From contig JAIYAC010000016.1 of assembly GCA_027489245.1 (NCBI GenBank), forward strand, positions 156,966 through 220,965: 64,000 nt of DNA, given 5' to 3'. The DNA comes from Neisseriaceae bacterium. GTDB lineage: Bacteria; Pseudomonadota; Gammaproteobacteria; Burkholderiales; Chromobacteriaceae. Shown here one piece after another: positions 37,293 through 46,928 of this stretch; position 1 is the stretch's first letter; each line of letters starts with the position of its first letter. The notes under the pieces were generated by a model. That model was not told the DNA's origin. It made no database searches and saw only the letters and a list, made by a program, of their open reading frames with translations. The position numbers and the translations under genes were made by a program.

Positions 37293-38234
37293 ATGCCGAA
37301 AATGGAACAACTCCTGCACGCACTGCCCGATATGGCGCTATTTGTCGAAGTGGCGCGCACCGGTAGCTTTCGCCAGGCCGCCGCCCGGCTACAGCTGCCG
37401 CCATCCACCCTGTCGCGGCGCATCGCGGCCATGGAAGCACGGCTGGGCGTCAAGCTGCTGCTACGCACCACACGCAGCGTCGGCCTGACCCCGGCCGCGC
37501 AACCCTTTTATGCACAATGTCTGGAAGTACTGGACGCCGCGCAGCGCGCACAAGCCCTGCTCGCAGACAGCGGCCAACCCCGCCAGTTACGCATCGCCAT
37601 GCCGGTAGACCTGGGGGTGGATGTGCTAGGGACCATCATTGCCGACTTTGCCGCCACGCGCCCCGGCTTGCAGATAGACATGGCGCTGGGCAGCCGCGCG
37701 GTAGACCTGCTACGCGAACCGGTCGACCTGGCGTTTCGTATCGGCCAGCCGCTGGACGAGCGCATCGTGGCGCGCAAGCTGGCCGACATTCATAGCGGGC
37801 TCTACGCCAGCCCGGGCTTTATGGCACAGCACGGCCCGATACGGCAGCCCGCGCAGCTTGCCGGGCTGCCCTGCCTGGACTTGCGGACGGCGCTGGGCAG
37901 CATGCCGTGGCAGATTGGCGAGCAGGCCTGGCCCGGCGCCCCCGGCCCGTGTCGCCTTGCGGCCAACAATGTCGCCCTGCTATGCCGGCTGGCCGAGGCC
38001 GGCCACGGCATCGCCCTGCTACCGCAACATGTCGCCAGGCCACGGGTGGCGCAGCAGCAGCTGGTACGCCTGCTGCCCCAGGCCAGCACCCCGGTATGGC
38101 CGCTGTACGCCGCCAGTGCCGGCCGCCAGCTGCCACCGCTGGTGCAGGCGCTGATCAGCCATGTGCGCGACCGGCTGGACCGGCCCTACCTGGCACCGCA
38201 AACAGCCAGCGCGCCGCGGCCAACGTCAGCCTGA
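37293..38234 (+). CDS. LysR-family transcriptional regulator
   Basis: A 313-residue regulator. The N-terminal winged helix includes FVEVARTGSFRQAAARLQLPPSTLSRRIAAMEARLGVKLL, and a substrate-binding domain follows from about residue 95. It is most like the CrgA/DsdC-type aromatic/quinone-responsive subfamily with DLAFRIG. An alternative ATG lies at 37302. The in-frame extension upstream crosses the operator and is rejected. It is divergent from the NAD-binding gene and probably controls it. Confidence 0.9.
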   Translation: MPKMEQLLHALPDMALFVEVARTGSFRQAAARLQLPPSTLSRRIAAMEARLGVKLLLRTTRSVGLTPAAQPFYAQCLEVLDAAQRAQALLADSGQPRQLRIAMPVDLGVDVLGTIIADFAATRPGLQIDMALGSRAVDLLREPVDLAFRIGQPLDERIVARKLADIHSGLYASPGFMAQHGPIRQPAQLAGLPCLDLRTALGSMPWQIGEQAWPGAPGPCRLAANNVALLCRLAEAGHGIALLPQHVARPRVAQQQLVRLLPQASTPVWPLYAASAGRQLPPLVQALISHVRDRLDRPYLAPQTASAPRPTSA

Positions 38235-38267
38235 TGCGCTGTGGCCTCTGCCGTTTATCCTGCCCCC

Positions 38268-38603
38268 ATGAATGCCCACTCTGCGCTGAAACACCTGTTG
38301 ACCTGCGTGCTGCGGCCGGCCCTGGCCGCCTGCCAGAGCCTGCCAGACCTGGCCATGCGCACCGATACCGCACAACAACTTGCCAAGGTCAAAGGCTGGC
38401 ACGCCACCCCGCAGTGGCATCTGGTGGGGCAGCAGGATGAGGTGGTGCCCGCGCAGATTGCCCGGGCCTTCGCCCAACGGGCGCCCGCCAGGCAGCAATC
38501 CATCATGGTGATACCCGGCGCTGATCACACCTGCTGCTGGGCCGAACACTGGCCGGCACTGTGGCGGAGCCTGCCATTCAGCACCCTGCACAGCCCACCC
38601 TGA
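38268..38603 (+). pseudogene. Remnant of an alpha/beta-hydrolase (C-terminal part)
   Basis: A short open frame whose C-terminal half reads WHLVGQQDEVVP and VIPGADHTCCW, the Asp and His end of the catalytic triad in alpha/beta hydrolases. The nucleophile elbow and core strands are missing. The N-terminal part is unlike a signal peptide or a hydrolase start. I interpret this as a truncated relic of a secreted hydrolase; a very short functional protein is possible but unlikely. Confidence 0.5.
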
Positions 38604-38633
38604 CAAACACCCGCAGCACAGCCCGCCCCCATG

Positions 38634-38663
38634 CAAAAAGGGCAAGCCCGTAGGCTTGCCCTT
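38634..38663 (-). terminator. Intrinsic terminator after lpdA
   Basis: AGGGCAAGCC and GGCTTGCCCT form a 10-bp stem, followed on the minus strand by TTTTT. It ends the aceE-aceF-lpdA transcript and could also stop the convergent remnant. Confidence 0.92.
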
Positions 38664-38675
38664 GTTACGTTGCCG

Positions 38676-38695
38676 TGCGGCCAACGTTGGCCGCA
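38676..38695. repeat. Perfect 20-bp palindrome TGCGGCCAACGTTGGCCGCA
   Basis: Two complete, head-to-head copies of the dispersed 10-base word, between lpdA and its terminator. An identical 20-mer occurs at 41861-41880. Confidence 0.95.
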
Positions 38696-38705
38696 GGCGC
38701 GGTGC

Positions 38706-40499
38706 TTACTTCTTGCGTTGGGGCGGCAGGTCGGTGCAGCTGCCGTGTGCCACTTCGGCGGCCATGCCGATGCTCTCGCCCAGGGTCGGGTGAGCATGGA
38801 TGGTCTTGCCGATGTCGGTGGCGTCGCAGCCCATTTCGATCGCCAGGCAGATTTCGCCCAGCATGTCGCCGGCGTGGGTACCCACGATGGCGCCGCCGAT
38901 CACCTGATGGGTCTCGGCATCGAAAATCAGCTTGGTGAAGCCTTCGTCGCGGCCGTTGGCGATGGCGCGGCCGGAGGCAGCCCACGGGAACACCGCTTTT
39001 TCGATCTTGATGCCGTCACGCTTGGCGCTCTCTTCGGTCACGCCTACCCACGCTACTTCCGGGTCGGTGTACGCCACGCCCGGAATCACGCGGGCGTCGA
39101 AGTAGGCTTTGTGGCCGGCGCAGTTTTCCGCTGCCACGTGTGCCTCGTGCACCGCTTTGTGTGCCAGCATCGGCTGGCCAACGATGTCGCCGATGGCGTA
39201 GATGTGCGGCACGTTGGTGCGTTGCTGCTTGTCCACTTCGATAAAGCCACGGTCGGTCACGGCGATACCGGCGTTTTCCGCAGCGATCAGCTTGCCGTTC
39301 GGCGCGCGGCCGGCGGCGACCAGTACCAGGTCGTAACGCTGCGGCTCGGCAGGGGCTTTCGCACCTTCAAACGTCACATAGATGCCGTCTTCCTTGGCTT
39401 CTACCGCCACGGTTTTGGTGCCGGTCATGATGTTGTCGAAGCGATGGGCGTTGTACTTTTCCCATACCTTCACCAGATCACGGTCCGGGCCTTGCATCAG
39501 GCCGTCCATCATTTCCACCACGTCCAGGCGCGCGCCCAGGGTGGAGTACACGGTGCCCATTTCCAGGCCGATGATGCCGCCACCGATCACCAGCATTTTG
39601 CCAGGCACGGTTTTCAGCTCCAGCGCGCCAGTGGAGTCCACAATGCGCGGGTCTTGCGGGATGAACGGCAGGTTCACCACGCGGCTACCGGCGGCGATGA
39701 TGGCGTTCTTGAACTTGATCACCTGCTTGGCACCGGTTTTGTCTTGGCCGTTGCCCTCGGTGGTTTCCACCTGCAGGTGGTACGGGTCCAGGAACTGGCC
39801 GACACCGCGCACGACTTGCACCTTGCGTGCCTTGGCCATGCCAGCCAGGCCACCGGTGAGTTTGCCGATGACTTTTTCCTTGTAGCCACGCAGCATGTCG
39901 ATGTCGATTTCCGGCGCGGCAAACTTGATGCCGTTGGCGGCCAGGTGTTTCACCTCGTCGATCACCGCGGCGTTGTGCAGCAGCGCTTTGGACGGGATGC
40001 AGCCCACGTTCAGGCACACGCCGCCCAGGGTGGCGTAGCGCTCTACCAGCACCACTTTCAGACCCAGGTCGGCTGCGCGGAAGGCGGCGGAGTAGCCGCC
40101 AGGGCCGGCGCCCAGCACCAGGACGTCGCACTCGATGTCGGCAGCGCCGGCATGGCTGGCGGCCACCGGGGCCGCCACGGGTGCGGCAGCAGGGGCGGCG
40201 GCAGGCGCAGCAGCTGCCGGAGCAGCCGCTGGCGCAGGGTTGGCCGCAGCGGCGGCACCGGCAGCTTCGATGATGACAATCACGTCACCTTCAGAAATCT
40301 TGCCGCCCACGGCGGTACGCACTTCTTTCACCACGCCGGCTTGTTCGGCCGGTACTTCCATGGTGGCTTTGTCGGTTTCCAGCGTGATCAGGCTGTCGTC
40401 TTTGGCAACGGTGTCGCCTACTTTCACGAACACTTCGATCACGTCCACATTGCTGTGGCCGCCGATGTCCGGCACTTTCAGTTCAATCAGATTGCTCAT
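38706..40499 (-). CDS. lpdA: Dihydrolipoamide dehydrogenase with N-terminal lipoyl domain (E3)
   Basis: The E3 component of the pyruvate dehydrogenase complex, 597 residues. Residues 1-80 form a lipoyl domain with the lipoylated lysine in [12 protein letters not shown] Pro/Ala-rich linker is followed by FAD-disulfide oxidoreductase: [10 protein letters not shown], the redox disulfide in [13 protein letters not shown], and the C-terminal HAHPTLGE with the catalytic His-Glu. The lipoyl-fused form is known from Neisseria (the p64k protein) and other betaproteobacteria. It follows aceF in the same operon. Confidence 0.96.
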   Translation of the reverse strand: MSNLIELKVPDIGGHSNVDVIEVFVKVGDTVAKDDSLITLETDKATMEVPAEQAGVVKEVRTAVGGKISEGDVIVIIEAAGAAAAANPAPAAAPAAAAPAAAPAAAPVAAPVAASHAGAADIECDVLVLGAGPGGYSAAFRAADLGLKVVLVERYATLGGVCLNVGCIPSKALLHNAAVIDEVKHLAANGIKFAAPEIDIDMLRGYKEKVIGKLTGGLAGMAKARKVQVVRGVGQFLDPYHLQVETTEGNGQDKTGAKQVIKFKNAIIAAGSRVVNLPFIPQDPRIVDSTGALELKTVPGKMLVIGGGIIGLEMGTVYSTLGARLDVVEMMDGLMQGPDRDLVKVWEKYNAHRFDNIMTGTKTVAVEAKEDGIYVTFEGAKAPAEPQRYDLVLVAAGRAPNGKLIAAENAGIAVTDRGFIEVDKQQRTNVPHIYAIGDIVGQPMLAHKAVHEAHVAAENCAGHKAYFDARVIPGVAYTDPEVAWVGVTEESAKRDGIKIEKAVFPWAASGRAIANGRDEGFTKLIFDAETHQVIGGAIVGTHAGDMLGEICLAIEMGCDATDIGKTIHAHPTLGESIGMAAEVAHGSCTDLPPQRKK

Positions 40500-40556
40500 G
40501 GTTTTCCATCCGCAATGGCGGGCAGGCTGGCCGCGGCCAACCTGCGCCAGGCATGA

Positions 40557-42215
40557 TTACAGGATCAGGCGACGTACGTCGGACAGCAGCTTGCCCAGAT
40601 ACACGGTGAAGCGGGCCGCAGCGGCACCGTCGATCACGCGGTGGTCGAAGGACAGGCTCAGCGGGCACATCAGGCGCGGGGCGAACTCTTTACCGTTCCA
40701 TACCGGCTTGATCTGCGATTTGCACACACCCAGGATGGCCACTTCCGGCGCATTCACGATCGGGGTGAAGCTGGTGCCGCCAATGCCGCCCAAGGACGAG
40801 ATGGTGAAGGTAGCGCCTTGCATATCGGTAGGCTTCAGCTTGCCGTCGCGCGCCAGCGCGGACAGCTCGGTGAGTTCCTTGGCGATCTGCTTGATGCCCT
40901 TCTGGTCCACGTTCTTGATTACCGGTACTACCAGGCCGTTCGGCGTGTCGGCAGCAAAGCCGATGTGGTAGTACTGTTTGAGCACCAGGTTGTCGCCATC
41001 CAGCGAGCTATTGAAGGCAGGGAAAGCCTTCAGCGCTTCGGCGGCGGCCTTGATGATGAAGGCCAGCGGGCTGATCTTCAGGCCGGATTTTTCCCACTCT
41101 TTGCCGATGGTCTTGCGGAAGTCTTCCAGCTCGGTGATGTCGCACTCGTCGTTGAACGTCACGTGCGGGATCATTACCCAGTTGCGGCTGAGGTTGGCAC
41201 CAGAGATTTTCTGGATGCGCGACAGCGGCTTGGTTTCGATCGGGCCGAACTTGGCAAAGTCCACTTTCGGCCATGGCAGCAGGTCCAGACCCACGCCACT
41301 GCCAGCCGGTGCGGCCGCTACCGGTGCCAGCGCAGCCGGGTTCTGCAGCACGGCTTTCACGAAGCCCTTCACGTCGTCTTCGACGATACGGCCTTTGCGG
41401 CCGGAGCCCTTCACTTTGGACAGATCCACGCCCAGCTCGCGGGCCAGCTTGCGTACCGACGGGCCAGCGTGCGACTTGGCAAAACCGGCTTCGTTGAACG
41501 CGGCGGCCACCGCAGCAGCCACCGGGGCCACCACGGGTGCAGCAGCAGGGGCAGCGACGGCGGTTGGCGCGGCAGCCGGTGCCGGAGCAGCCACGGGCGC
41601 AGGGGCGGCAGCCGCCGGGGCAGCAGCGGCGCCAGCGCCTTCTACCACCACGATCAGGTCGCCTTCGCTGGCCTTGTCGCCGACTTTTACTTTCACTTCT
41701 ACCACGCGGCCAGCGGCGGTCGCCGGCACTTCCATGGTGGCTTTGTCGGTTTCCAGGGTGATCAGGCTGTCGTCTACCTTGATCTCGTCACCCACTTTGA
41801 CCGATACCTCGATCACGTCCACACCGCTGTGGCCGCCGATATCCGGAATACGGATCTCGCTGCGGCCAACGTTGGCCGCAGCGGCCGGGGCAGCGGCGGG
41901 TGCCGCCACCGGAGCCGGTGCCGCCGCCACGGGGGCAGCCACGGCAGCAGCCGGGGCCGGTGCCGCTGCGCTGGCGCCCACTTCGATAATGGCGATCACG
42001 TCGCCTTCGGAAATCTTGCCACCCAGTACGGCGCGCACTTCTTTCACCACGCCGGCGGTCTCGGCCGGTACTTCCATGGTGGCTTTGTCGGTTTCCAGCG
42101 TGATCAGGCTGTCGTCTACAGCAACGGTCTGGCCTGGCTGGATGAATACTTCGATCACGTCTACATTGCTGTGCCCGCCAATGTCGGGCACTTTCAGTTC
42201 GATCAGATTGCTCAT
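40557..42215 (-). CDS. aceF: Dihydrolipoamide acetyltransferase AceF (E2)
   Basis: The E2 core of pyruvate dehydrogenase, 552 residues. There are two lipoyl domains (about 1-80 and 120-195) with [11 protein letters not shown] in each, Ala/Pro-rich linkers, and a peripheral subunit-binding domain around [24 protein letters not shown]. The C-terminal acyltransferase domain ends with the active-site segment [16 protein letters not shown] start at the ATG at 42215, which matches the lpdA N-terminus; GTG at 42227 is in frame. A 20-bp palindrome is embedded in its coding region. Confidence 0.96.
   Translation of the reverse strand: MSNLIELKVPDIGGHSNVDVIEVFIQPGQTVAVDDSLITLETDKATMEVPAETAGVVKEVRAVLGGKISEGDVIAIIEVGASAAAPAPAAAVAAPVAAAPAPVAAPAAAPAAAANVGRSEIRIPDIGGHSGVDVIEVSVKVGDEIKVDDSLITLETDKATMEVPATAAGRVVEVKVKVGDKASEGDLIVVVEGAGAAAAPAAAAPAPVAAPAPAAAPTAVAAPAAAPVVAPVAAAVAAAFNEAGFAKSHAGPSVRKLARELGVDLSKVKGSGRKGRIVEDDVKGFVKAVLQNPAALAPVAAAPAGSGVGLDLLPWPKVDFAKFGPIETKPLSRIQKISGANLSRNWVMIPHVTFNDECDITELEDFRKTIGKEWEKSGLKISPLAFIIKAAAEALKAFPAFNSSLDGDNLVLKQYYHIGFAADTPNGLVVPVIKNVDQKGIKQIAKELTELSALARDGKLKPTDMQGATFTISSLGGIGGTSFTPIVNAPEVAILGVCKSQIKPVWNGKEFAPRLMCPLSLSFDHRVIDGAAAARFTVYLGKLLSDVRRLIL
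41861..41880. repeat. Perfect 20-bp palindrome TGCGGCCAACGTTGGCCGCA inside aceF
   Basis: Identical to 38676-38695. On the aceF strand it encodes most of the segment AANVGRS, at the join between an Ala/Pro linker and the second lipoyl domain, a spot where insertion is tolerated. Confidence 0.95.
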
Positions 42216-42279
42216 GGCTTTATCCACATCGTGGGGCAGCAGGCGGGTAAACGCCGGCTGCCACTATTCGGCTTGTGCA

Positions 42280-42301
42280 GGGCGCGCCGTGCGGCGCGCC
42301 C
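42280..42301. repeat. Strong hairpin between aceE and aceF
   Basis: GGGCGCGCCG and CGGCGCGCCC form a nearly perfect hairpin in the 110-bp aceE-aceF space, without a T-run. It may adjust mRNA stability or expression ratio within the operon. A single AAGG-TTGGCCGCA word copy follows at 42311-42320. Confidence 0.6.
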
Positions 42302-42326
42302 TTCCCCAAGGTTGGCCGCAGGCGGC

Positions 42327-44990
42327 TTAAACCTTCCAGCTCGGCAGCTTGTTCACGTTGATGCCGTACTTGGTGATGGCTTCCTGTACGCGGGCGGCGT
42401 CGATCTTGCCTTCGCGTGCCAGCGCCGACAGCGCGGCTACCACTACGTAGTAACGGTTCACTTCGAAGAACTCGCGCAGCTTGGCGCGGCTGTCGGAGCG
42501 GCCATAACCGTCGGTACCCAGTACCACGTAGCGGCCTGGTACGTACTCGCGGATCTGGTCGGCGTAGTTGCGGATGTAGTCGGTAGAGGCAACCACCGGG
42601 CCGCTGCGGCCGGCCAGCTGCTGCTCTACGTAGGACAGGCGCTGTTCGCCCAGCGGGTTCAGCAGGTTGTGGCGGGCGGCTTCCATACCGTCACGACGCA
42701 GCTCGTTGAACGAGGTCACGCTCCAGATATCGGAGGCAATGCCGAAGTCGTTGCGCAGCAGGTCGGCGGCAGCAATCACTTCGCGCAGGATGGTGCCGGA
42801 GCCCATCAGCTGCACTTTCACCTCGGCGTCGCCACCGTCCTTGAACAGGTACATACCCTTCAGGATGCCGTCTTCGGCGCCCTGCGGCATGGCCGGGTGG
42901 GTGTAGTTCTCGTTCATCAGGGTGATGTAATAGAACACGTCTTGCTGTTCTACATACATGCGGCGCAGGCCGTCTTGCAGGATCACGGCCAGCTCGTAGG
43001 CGAAGGTCGGGTCGTAGCTGATGCAGTTCGGAATCAGGCCAGCCTGGATGTGGCTGTGGCCGTCTTCGTGCTGCAGGCCTTCACCGTTCAGGGTGGTACG
43101 GCCGGCGGTGCCGCCCAGCATGAAGCCGCGTGCGCGCATGTCGCCCGCTGCCCAGGCCAGATCGCCAATGCGCTGGAAGCCGAACATCGAGTAGTAGATG
43201 TAGAACGGAATCATCGGGATGCCGTGGTTGGCGTAGCTGGTCGCTGCCGCAATCCACGAGGACATCGCGCCTGGCTCGTTGATGCCTTCTTGCAGCATCT
43301 GGCCATCTTTGGACTCCTTGTAGAACATCAGCTGGTCGGCGTCCTGCGGTACGTAGTTCTGGCCTTGGGTAGACCAGATGCCGTACTGGCGGAACATGCC
43401 TTCCATACCGAAGGTGCGGGATTCGTCCGGCACGATCGGCACGATCTGTTTACCGATGTTCTTGTCTTTCAGCAGGATGCCCAGCTGACGCACAAACGCC
43501 ATGGTGGTGGAGAACTCGCGCTCGCCGGAATCGCTGAACTGGCTGTCGAACACGTGCAGGCCCGGTACGGCCAGCGGGGTTTTCACCGGTTTGCGGGCGG
43601 GCAGGTAGCCACCCAGCGCAGCGCGGCGTTCGCGCATGTACTGCATTTCCGGGCTGTCTTCGGCCGGCTTGTAGTACGGTACTTTTTCCAGGTCTTCGTC
43701 GGACACCGGAATGGCAAAGCGGTCGCGGAACTTGCGCAGGTTTTCCAGGGCCATTTTCTTGGCCTGGTGCGCCACGTTTTGCGCTTCGCCGCTGGAACCC
43801 ATGCCGTAACCTTTAATGGTCTTGGCCAGGATCACGGTCGGGCGGCCGTTGGCGTTGTGGGTAGCTTCGTGGTACGCCGCGTACACTTTGTGCGGGTCGT
43901 GGCCGCCGCGGTTGAGGTTGAAGATCTCCTCGTCCGACATGTTGGCAACCATCTCGCGCAGCTCCGGGTATTTACCGAAGAAGTGCTCGCGCACGTAGGC
44001 GCCGTCTTTGGATTTGAAGGTCTGGTAGTCGCCGTCCACGCACTCGTCCATGCGTTTTTTCAGCAGGCCTTTGGTGTCCATGGCCAGCAGCGGGTCCCAG
44101 CGCGAGCCCCAGATCACTTTCAGTACGTTCCAGCCGGAACCACGGAAGTCGCCTTCCAGTTCCTGGATGATCTTGCCGTTACCGCGTACCGGGCCGTCCA
44201 GACGCTGCAGGTTGCAGTTGATCACGAATACCAGGTTGTCCAGGCCTTCGCGTGCGGCCAGGGCGATCGCGCCCAGGGATTCCGGCTCGTCCATCTCGCC
44301 GTCGCCGCAGAAGCACCACACTTTACGGCCAGGGGTCTTGGTCAGGCCACGGCTTTCCAGGTACTTCAGGAAGCGTGCCTGGTAGATCGCCATCAACGGG
44401 CCCAGGCCCATGGAGACGGTCGGGAACTGCCAGAAGTCTTCCATCAGCCACGGGTGCGGGTAGGACGACAGGCCACCGCCGTCCACTTCCTGGCGGAAGC
44501 TGTCCAGCTGTTCTTCGCTCAGGCGGCCTTCCAGGTAGGCACGGGCGTACACGCCCGGGGAGATGTGGCCCTGGAAGTACACCAGATCGCCTTCTTGCTC
44601 GTCGTTGTGGGCGCGCCAGAAGTGGTTGAAGCCTACGTCGTACAGGGTGGCAGACGACTGGAAGGAGGCAATGTGGCCACCCAGCTCCAGGTCTTTCTTG
44701 CCGGCACGCAGCACCAGGGCCATGGCGTTCCAGCGGTTGATCGAGCGGATGCGGTGCTCCATCTCGTGGTTGCCCGGCGACTTTTGTTCTTTGCCTACCG
44801 GGATGGTGTTCTGATAAGCCGTGGTGGCTTCGAATGGCAGGTGGGCGCCGCGACGACGAGTGCGCTCAACCATTTTTTCCAGCAGGAAATGGGCGCGTTC
44901 AGCGCCATCGCTGTCCAGTACGGACTCCAGCGCATCGGTCCACTCATGGGTTTCAATCGGGTCGATATCGTCAGGGTAGATTGCTGCCAT
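42327..44990 (-). CDS. aceE: Pyruvate dehydrogenase E1 component, homodimeric type
   Basis: Thiamine-diphosphate-dependent decarboxylase of pyruvate, 887 residues, the usual size for AceE. The N-terminal DIDPIETHEWTDALESVL, HISPGVYARAYLEGR, the thiamine-binding GDGEMDEPES and the late GTDGYGRSDSRAKLREFFE are family markers. AGGATG lies just before the start. It is first in the operon aceE-aceF-lpdA, which feeds acetyl-CoA to the TCA cycle. Confidence 0.97.
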   Translation of the reverse strand: MAAIYPDDIDPIETHEWTDALESVLDSDGAERAHFLLEKMVERTRRRGAHLPFEATTAYQNTIPVGKEQKSPGNHEMEHRIRSINRWNAMALVLRAGKKDLELGGHIASFQSSATLYDVGFNHFWRAHNDEQEGDLVYFQGHISPGVYARAYLEGRLSEEQLDSFRQEVDGGGLSSYPHPWLMEDFWQFPTVSMGLGPLMAIYQARFLKYLESRGLTKTPGRKVWCFCGDGEMDEPESLGAIALAAREGLDNLVFVINCNLQRLDGPVRGNGKIIQELEGDFRGSGWNVLKVIWGSRWDPLLAMDTKGLLKKRMDECVDGDYQTFKSKDGAYVREHFFGKYPELREMVANMSDEEIFNLNRGGHDPHKVYAAYHEATHNANGRPTVILAKTIKGYGMGSSGEAQNVAHQAKKMALENLRKFRDRFAIPVSDEDLEKVPYYKPAEDSPEMQYMRERRAALGGYLPARKPVKTPLAVPGLHVFDSQFSDSGEREFSTTMAFVRQLGILLKDKNIGKQIVPIVPDESRTFGMEGMFRQYGIWSTQGQNYVPQDADQLMFYKESKDGQMLQEGINEPGAMSSWIAAATSYANHGIPMIPFYIYYSMFGFQRIGDLAWAAGDMRARGFMLGGTAGRTTLNGEGLQHEDGHSHIQAGLIPNCISYDPTFAYELAVILQDGLRRMYVEQQDVFYYITLMNENYTHPAMPQGAEDGILKGMYLFKDGGDAEVKVQLMGSGTILREVIAAADLLRNDFGIASDIWSVTSFNELRRDGMEAARHNLLNPLGEQRLSYVEQQLAGRSGPVVASTDYIRNYADQIREYVPGRYVVLGTDGYGRSDSRAKLREFFEVNRYYVVVAALSALAREGKIDAARVQEAITKYGINVNKLPSWKV

Positions 44991-45369
44991 CTCACATCCT
45001 CACATTATTGTTAGGGGCGTCTTGTGGCGACGCCCTGCATGTCGTTTCAGCCCCGGGTAGAGGCCGCTTCAGGTCAACACGGATTATAAGCGAACATTTT
45101 CGCAAATAAAATTTGCGGAAACGAAAACTTTCTTACACGGTGCAGAGTGTAAATCCTGCCTGTTGTCGGGCGGAATAGGCTATTGGGGTTTTCACTCAAA
45201 ACCAGCTTTAAAATCAGGGATATTGCGCCGCATCATGTTGTATTTTTGCGATTGCGATGTGCCAGCGTCATGTTGTCATAACACTACGCCCGGCGCAGCT
45301 GGCGGGCTTTTGCCCGGTATAGTGCACCATGGGGAAAAATGGCAGGGGAAATACGCGTAGCGAACGCAC
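44991..45369. other. Upstream region of aceE
   Basis: About 380 bp without a gene. An AT-rich section (about 45070-45260) contains the probable aceE promoter and a short palindrome; the rest also serves as the downstream region of bepA. Nothing else is seen. Confidence 0.6.
45083..45117 (-). promoter_or_regulatory. Probable aceE promoter with overlapping palindrome
   Basis: On the minus strand a perfect -10 TATAAT (45088-45083) lies about 93 bp before the aceE start. A poor -35 is at about 45111-45106. The inverted repeat CGCAAA-N5-TTTGCG (45101-45117) covers the -35, so a repressor could bind there. The regulator is unknown; PdhR or another pyruvate sensor would be a guess. Confidence 0.55.
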
Positions 45370-46809
45370 TCAGCGGGCGGGTTTCAGCAGGCTATCGAGC
45401 TCCCGCAAGCGGGCCTCGATAGACGAGCGCAAATAGAAGTCGTCACCACGCGCCTGGCTGGCTAGCTGGTACTGTACGCGTGCGGAATCGAACTTTTGTT
45501 CGAAAAAGAACGCATTACCCAGCGCCGCGTGGTAGCGCAAGGCATCGGCCTCGCCGTAGCTGCGCGCCGACAGCCGCCACAGCTGGGCATCGTCGCCATA
45601 GCGCAGCAGTGCGGCATCAATAGCCTGGCGGGCATCGCTGCCACGGCCAGCCTGCAGCAGTGTGTCGATTTCTGCCAGGCGCAAAGCACGGCGTGCCGGC
45701 CAGGTTTGCAAGGCCTGGTGGTAGATCTGGATGGCAGCAGGCAAGTTGGCCGCAGCACGCTGGATGTCGCCCTCCAGCAACAACACCGACGGGTGGCTGC
45801 CCAGCTGCTGGCGCACCGCCTGCACCATCGCATGCGCCGCCGCGGTTTGGCCCTGCGCCAGCAGGGCGCGGGCCTGGCCGTACAGCGCGGCACCGCGGCT
45901 CAGATAACGGCCACTCGCCAGCGCTGTCTGGTAATACGCCAGGGCGTCCTGCGACCCCAGCGTGGCGATACGCAGTTTTTCACGCATCAGCACAAAATCG
46001 GCACTGTTGGCACGCATTTTTACCGGGTAGCTCTGTGCACGGCTCTGGCCTTCGCTGATGCGCTCGCCGGTGAGCGGGTGGGTACGTAAGAAACCCAGTG
46101 CGTTGTTATCGTTATGGCGCTGCTCTTGCTGCAGGCGCTCGAAAAACGCCGGCATGGCGCGCGGGTCGAAACCGGCTGCGGCCAGGTATTGCATACCCAG
46201 GCGGTCGGCTTCGCGCTCGAAGTCGCGGCTGTACGCCAGCTGCTGGCTGATAGACAGGCCCAAGCCGGCGTTCAGTGCGCCAAAAGTGGCATCGCTGTTA
46301 CTGCTACGCGACGCCGCCAAGGCCCCAGCCAGCACGGCAGCCAGCAGCCACAGCTGGTTTTTGCCCTGGTTTTCCTGCATGCGCGCCAGGTGGCGCTGGG
46401 TAACGTGGGCGATTTCATGCGCCAGCACCGAGGCGACCTCGCCTTCGCTTTGCGCCACCATCAGCAGGCCGCTGTGTACGCCCATGACCCCGCCGGGCAG
46501 GGCAAAGGCGTTGATGCTGCGGTCGTTCACGGTAAAGAAGCTGAAGCGTAGCAAGGGCGCCTGTGCAGTAGCTGCCAGGCTGCCCCCCAGGTCGGCCAGG
46601 TAGTCGCCTACCTCGGCATCCTCGATCACGTCGCCATCGTCGCGCAGGCTTCGCAGGATATCGCGGCCGATGCGGTTTTCTTCGGCCTGGGGCAAAGCCG
46701 ATTCGGCAACCGTACCCAGGTTGGGCAGATCATGGGCAGTGGTAGGGGCGGCGGGCCAGATCAGGGCCAGCGAGGTCGCCAGGGCGACAAGACGGGGGCG
46801 CAAAGTCAT
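45370..46809 (-). CDS. bepA: BepA-like periplasmic M48 metalloprotease with TPR domain
   Basis: A 479-residue secreted protease and chaperone for outer-membrane proteins. The signal peptide is about residues 1-25 (ending TTAHD). The M48 zinc motif HEIAH is at 131-135 and the third-ligand segment EREADRLG at about 198. The C-terminal half is a run of TPR helices (about 290-470). The ATG at 46809 precedes the signal sequence; the longer frame is unlikely. It is monocistronic. Confidence 0.93.
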   Translation of the reverse strand: MTLRPRLVALATSLALIWPAAPTTAHDLPNLGTVAESALPQAEENRIGRDILRSLRDDGDVIEDAEVGDYLADLGGSLAATAQAPLLRFSFFTVNDRSINAFALPGGVMGVHSGLLMVAQSEGEVASVLAHEIAHVTQRHLARMQENQGKNQLWLLAAVLAGALAASRSSNSDATFGALNAGLGLSISQQLAYSRDFEREADRLGMQYLAAAGFDPRAMPAFFERLQQEQRHNDNNALGFLRTHPLTGERISEGQSRAQSYPVKMRANSADFVLMREKLRIATLGSQDALAYYQTALASGRYLSRGAALYGQARALLAQGQTAAAHAMVQAVRQQLGSHPSVLLLEGDIQRAAANLPAAIQIYHQALQTWPARRALRLAEIDTLLQAGRGSDARQAIDAALLRYGDDAQLWRLSARSYGEADALRYHAALGNAFFFEQKFDSARVQYQLASQARGDDFYLRSSIEARLRELDSLLKPAR

Positions 46810-46876
46810 GCCGCTATGATAGAGCCGCCGCATGAAAAGTTGCACGTGCAATCCGTAGCAGCATGCCATGCCACAG

Positions 46877-46905
46877 CAAAACGCCAGCCTGGAGAAGGCT
46901 GGCGT
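46877..46905 (-). terminator. Intrinsic terminator after the arsR-family gene
   Basis: The 9-bp stem ACGCCAGCC/GGCTGGCGT is followed on the minus strand by TTTTGC. It separates the ArsR regulator from bepA. Confidence 0.85.
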
Positions 46906-46928
46906 AGCGTGTTAGTGCTGAGCGGGTA

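Noticed and set aside
38226..38684. A 152-codon frame antisense to the hydrolase remnant
   Set aside because: It crosses the lpdA terminator and shows no domain; it is the shadow of the remnant.
40641..45014. A 1457-codon open frame antisense to aceE-aceF, plus others of several hundred codons antisense to tamA, leuS, edd, zwf and the GGDEF-EAL gene
   Set aside because: Long antisense frames are common opposite GC-rich genes with G/C third positions. Their translations are low in complexity, lack family motifs and overlap genes with unambiguous domains.
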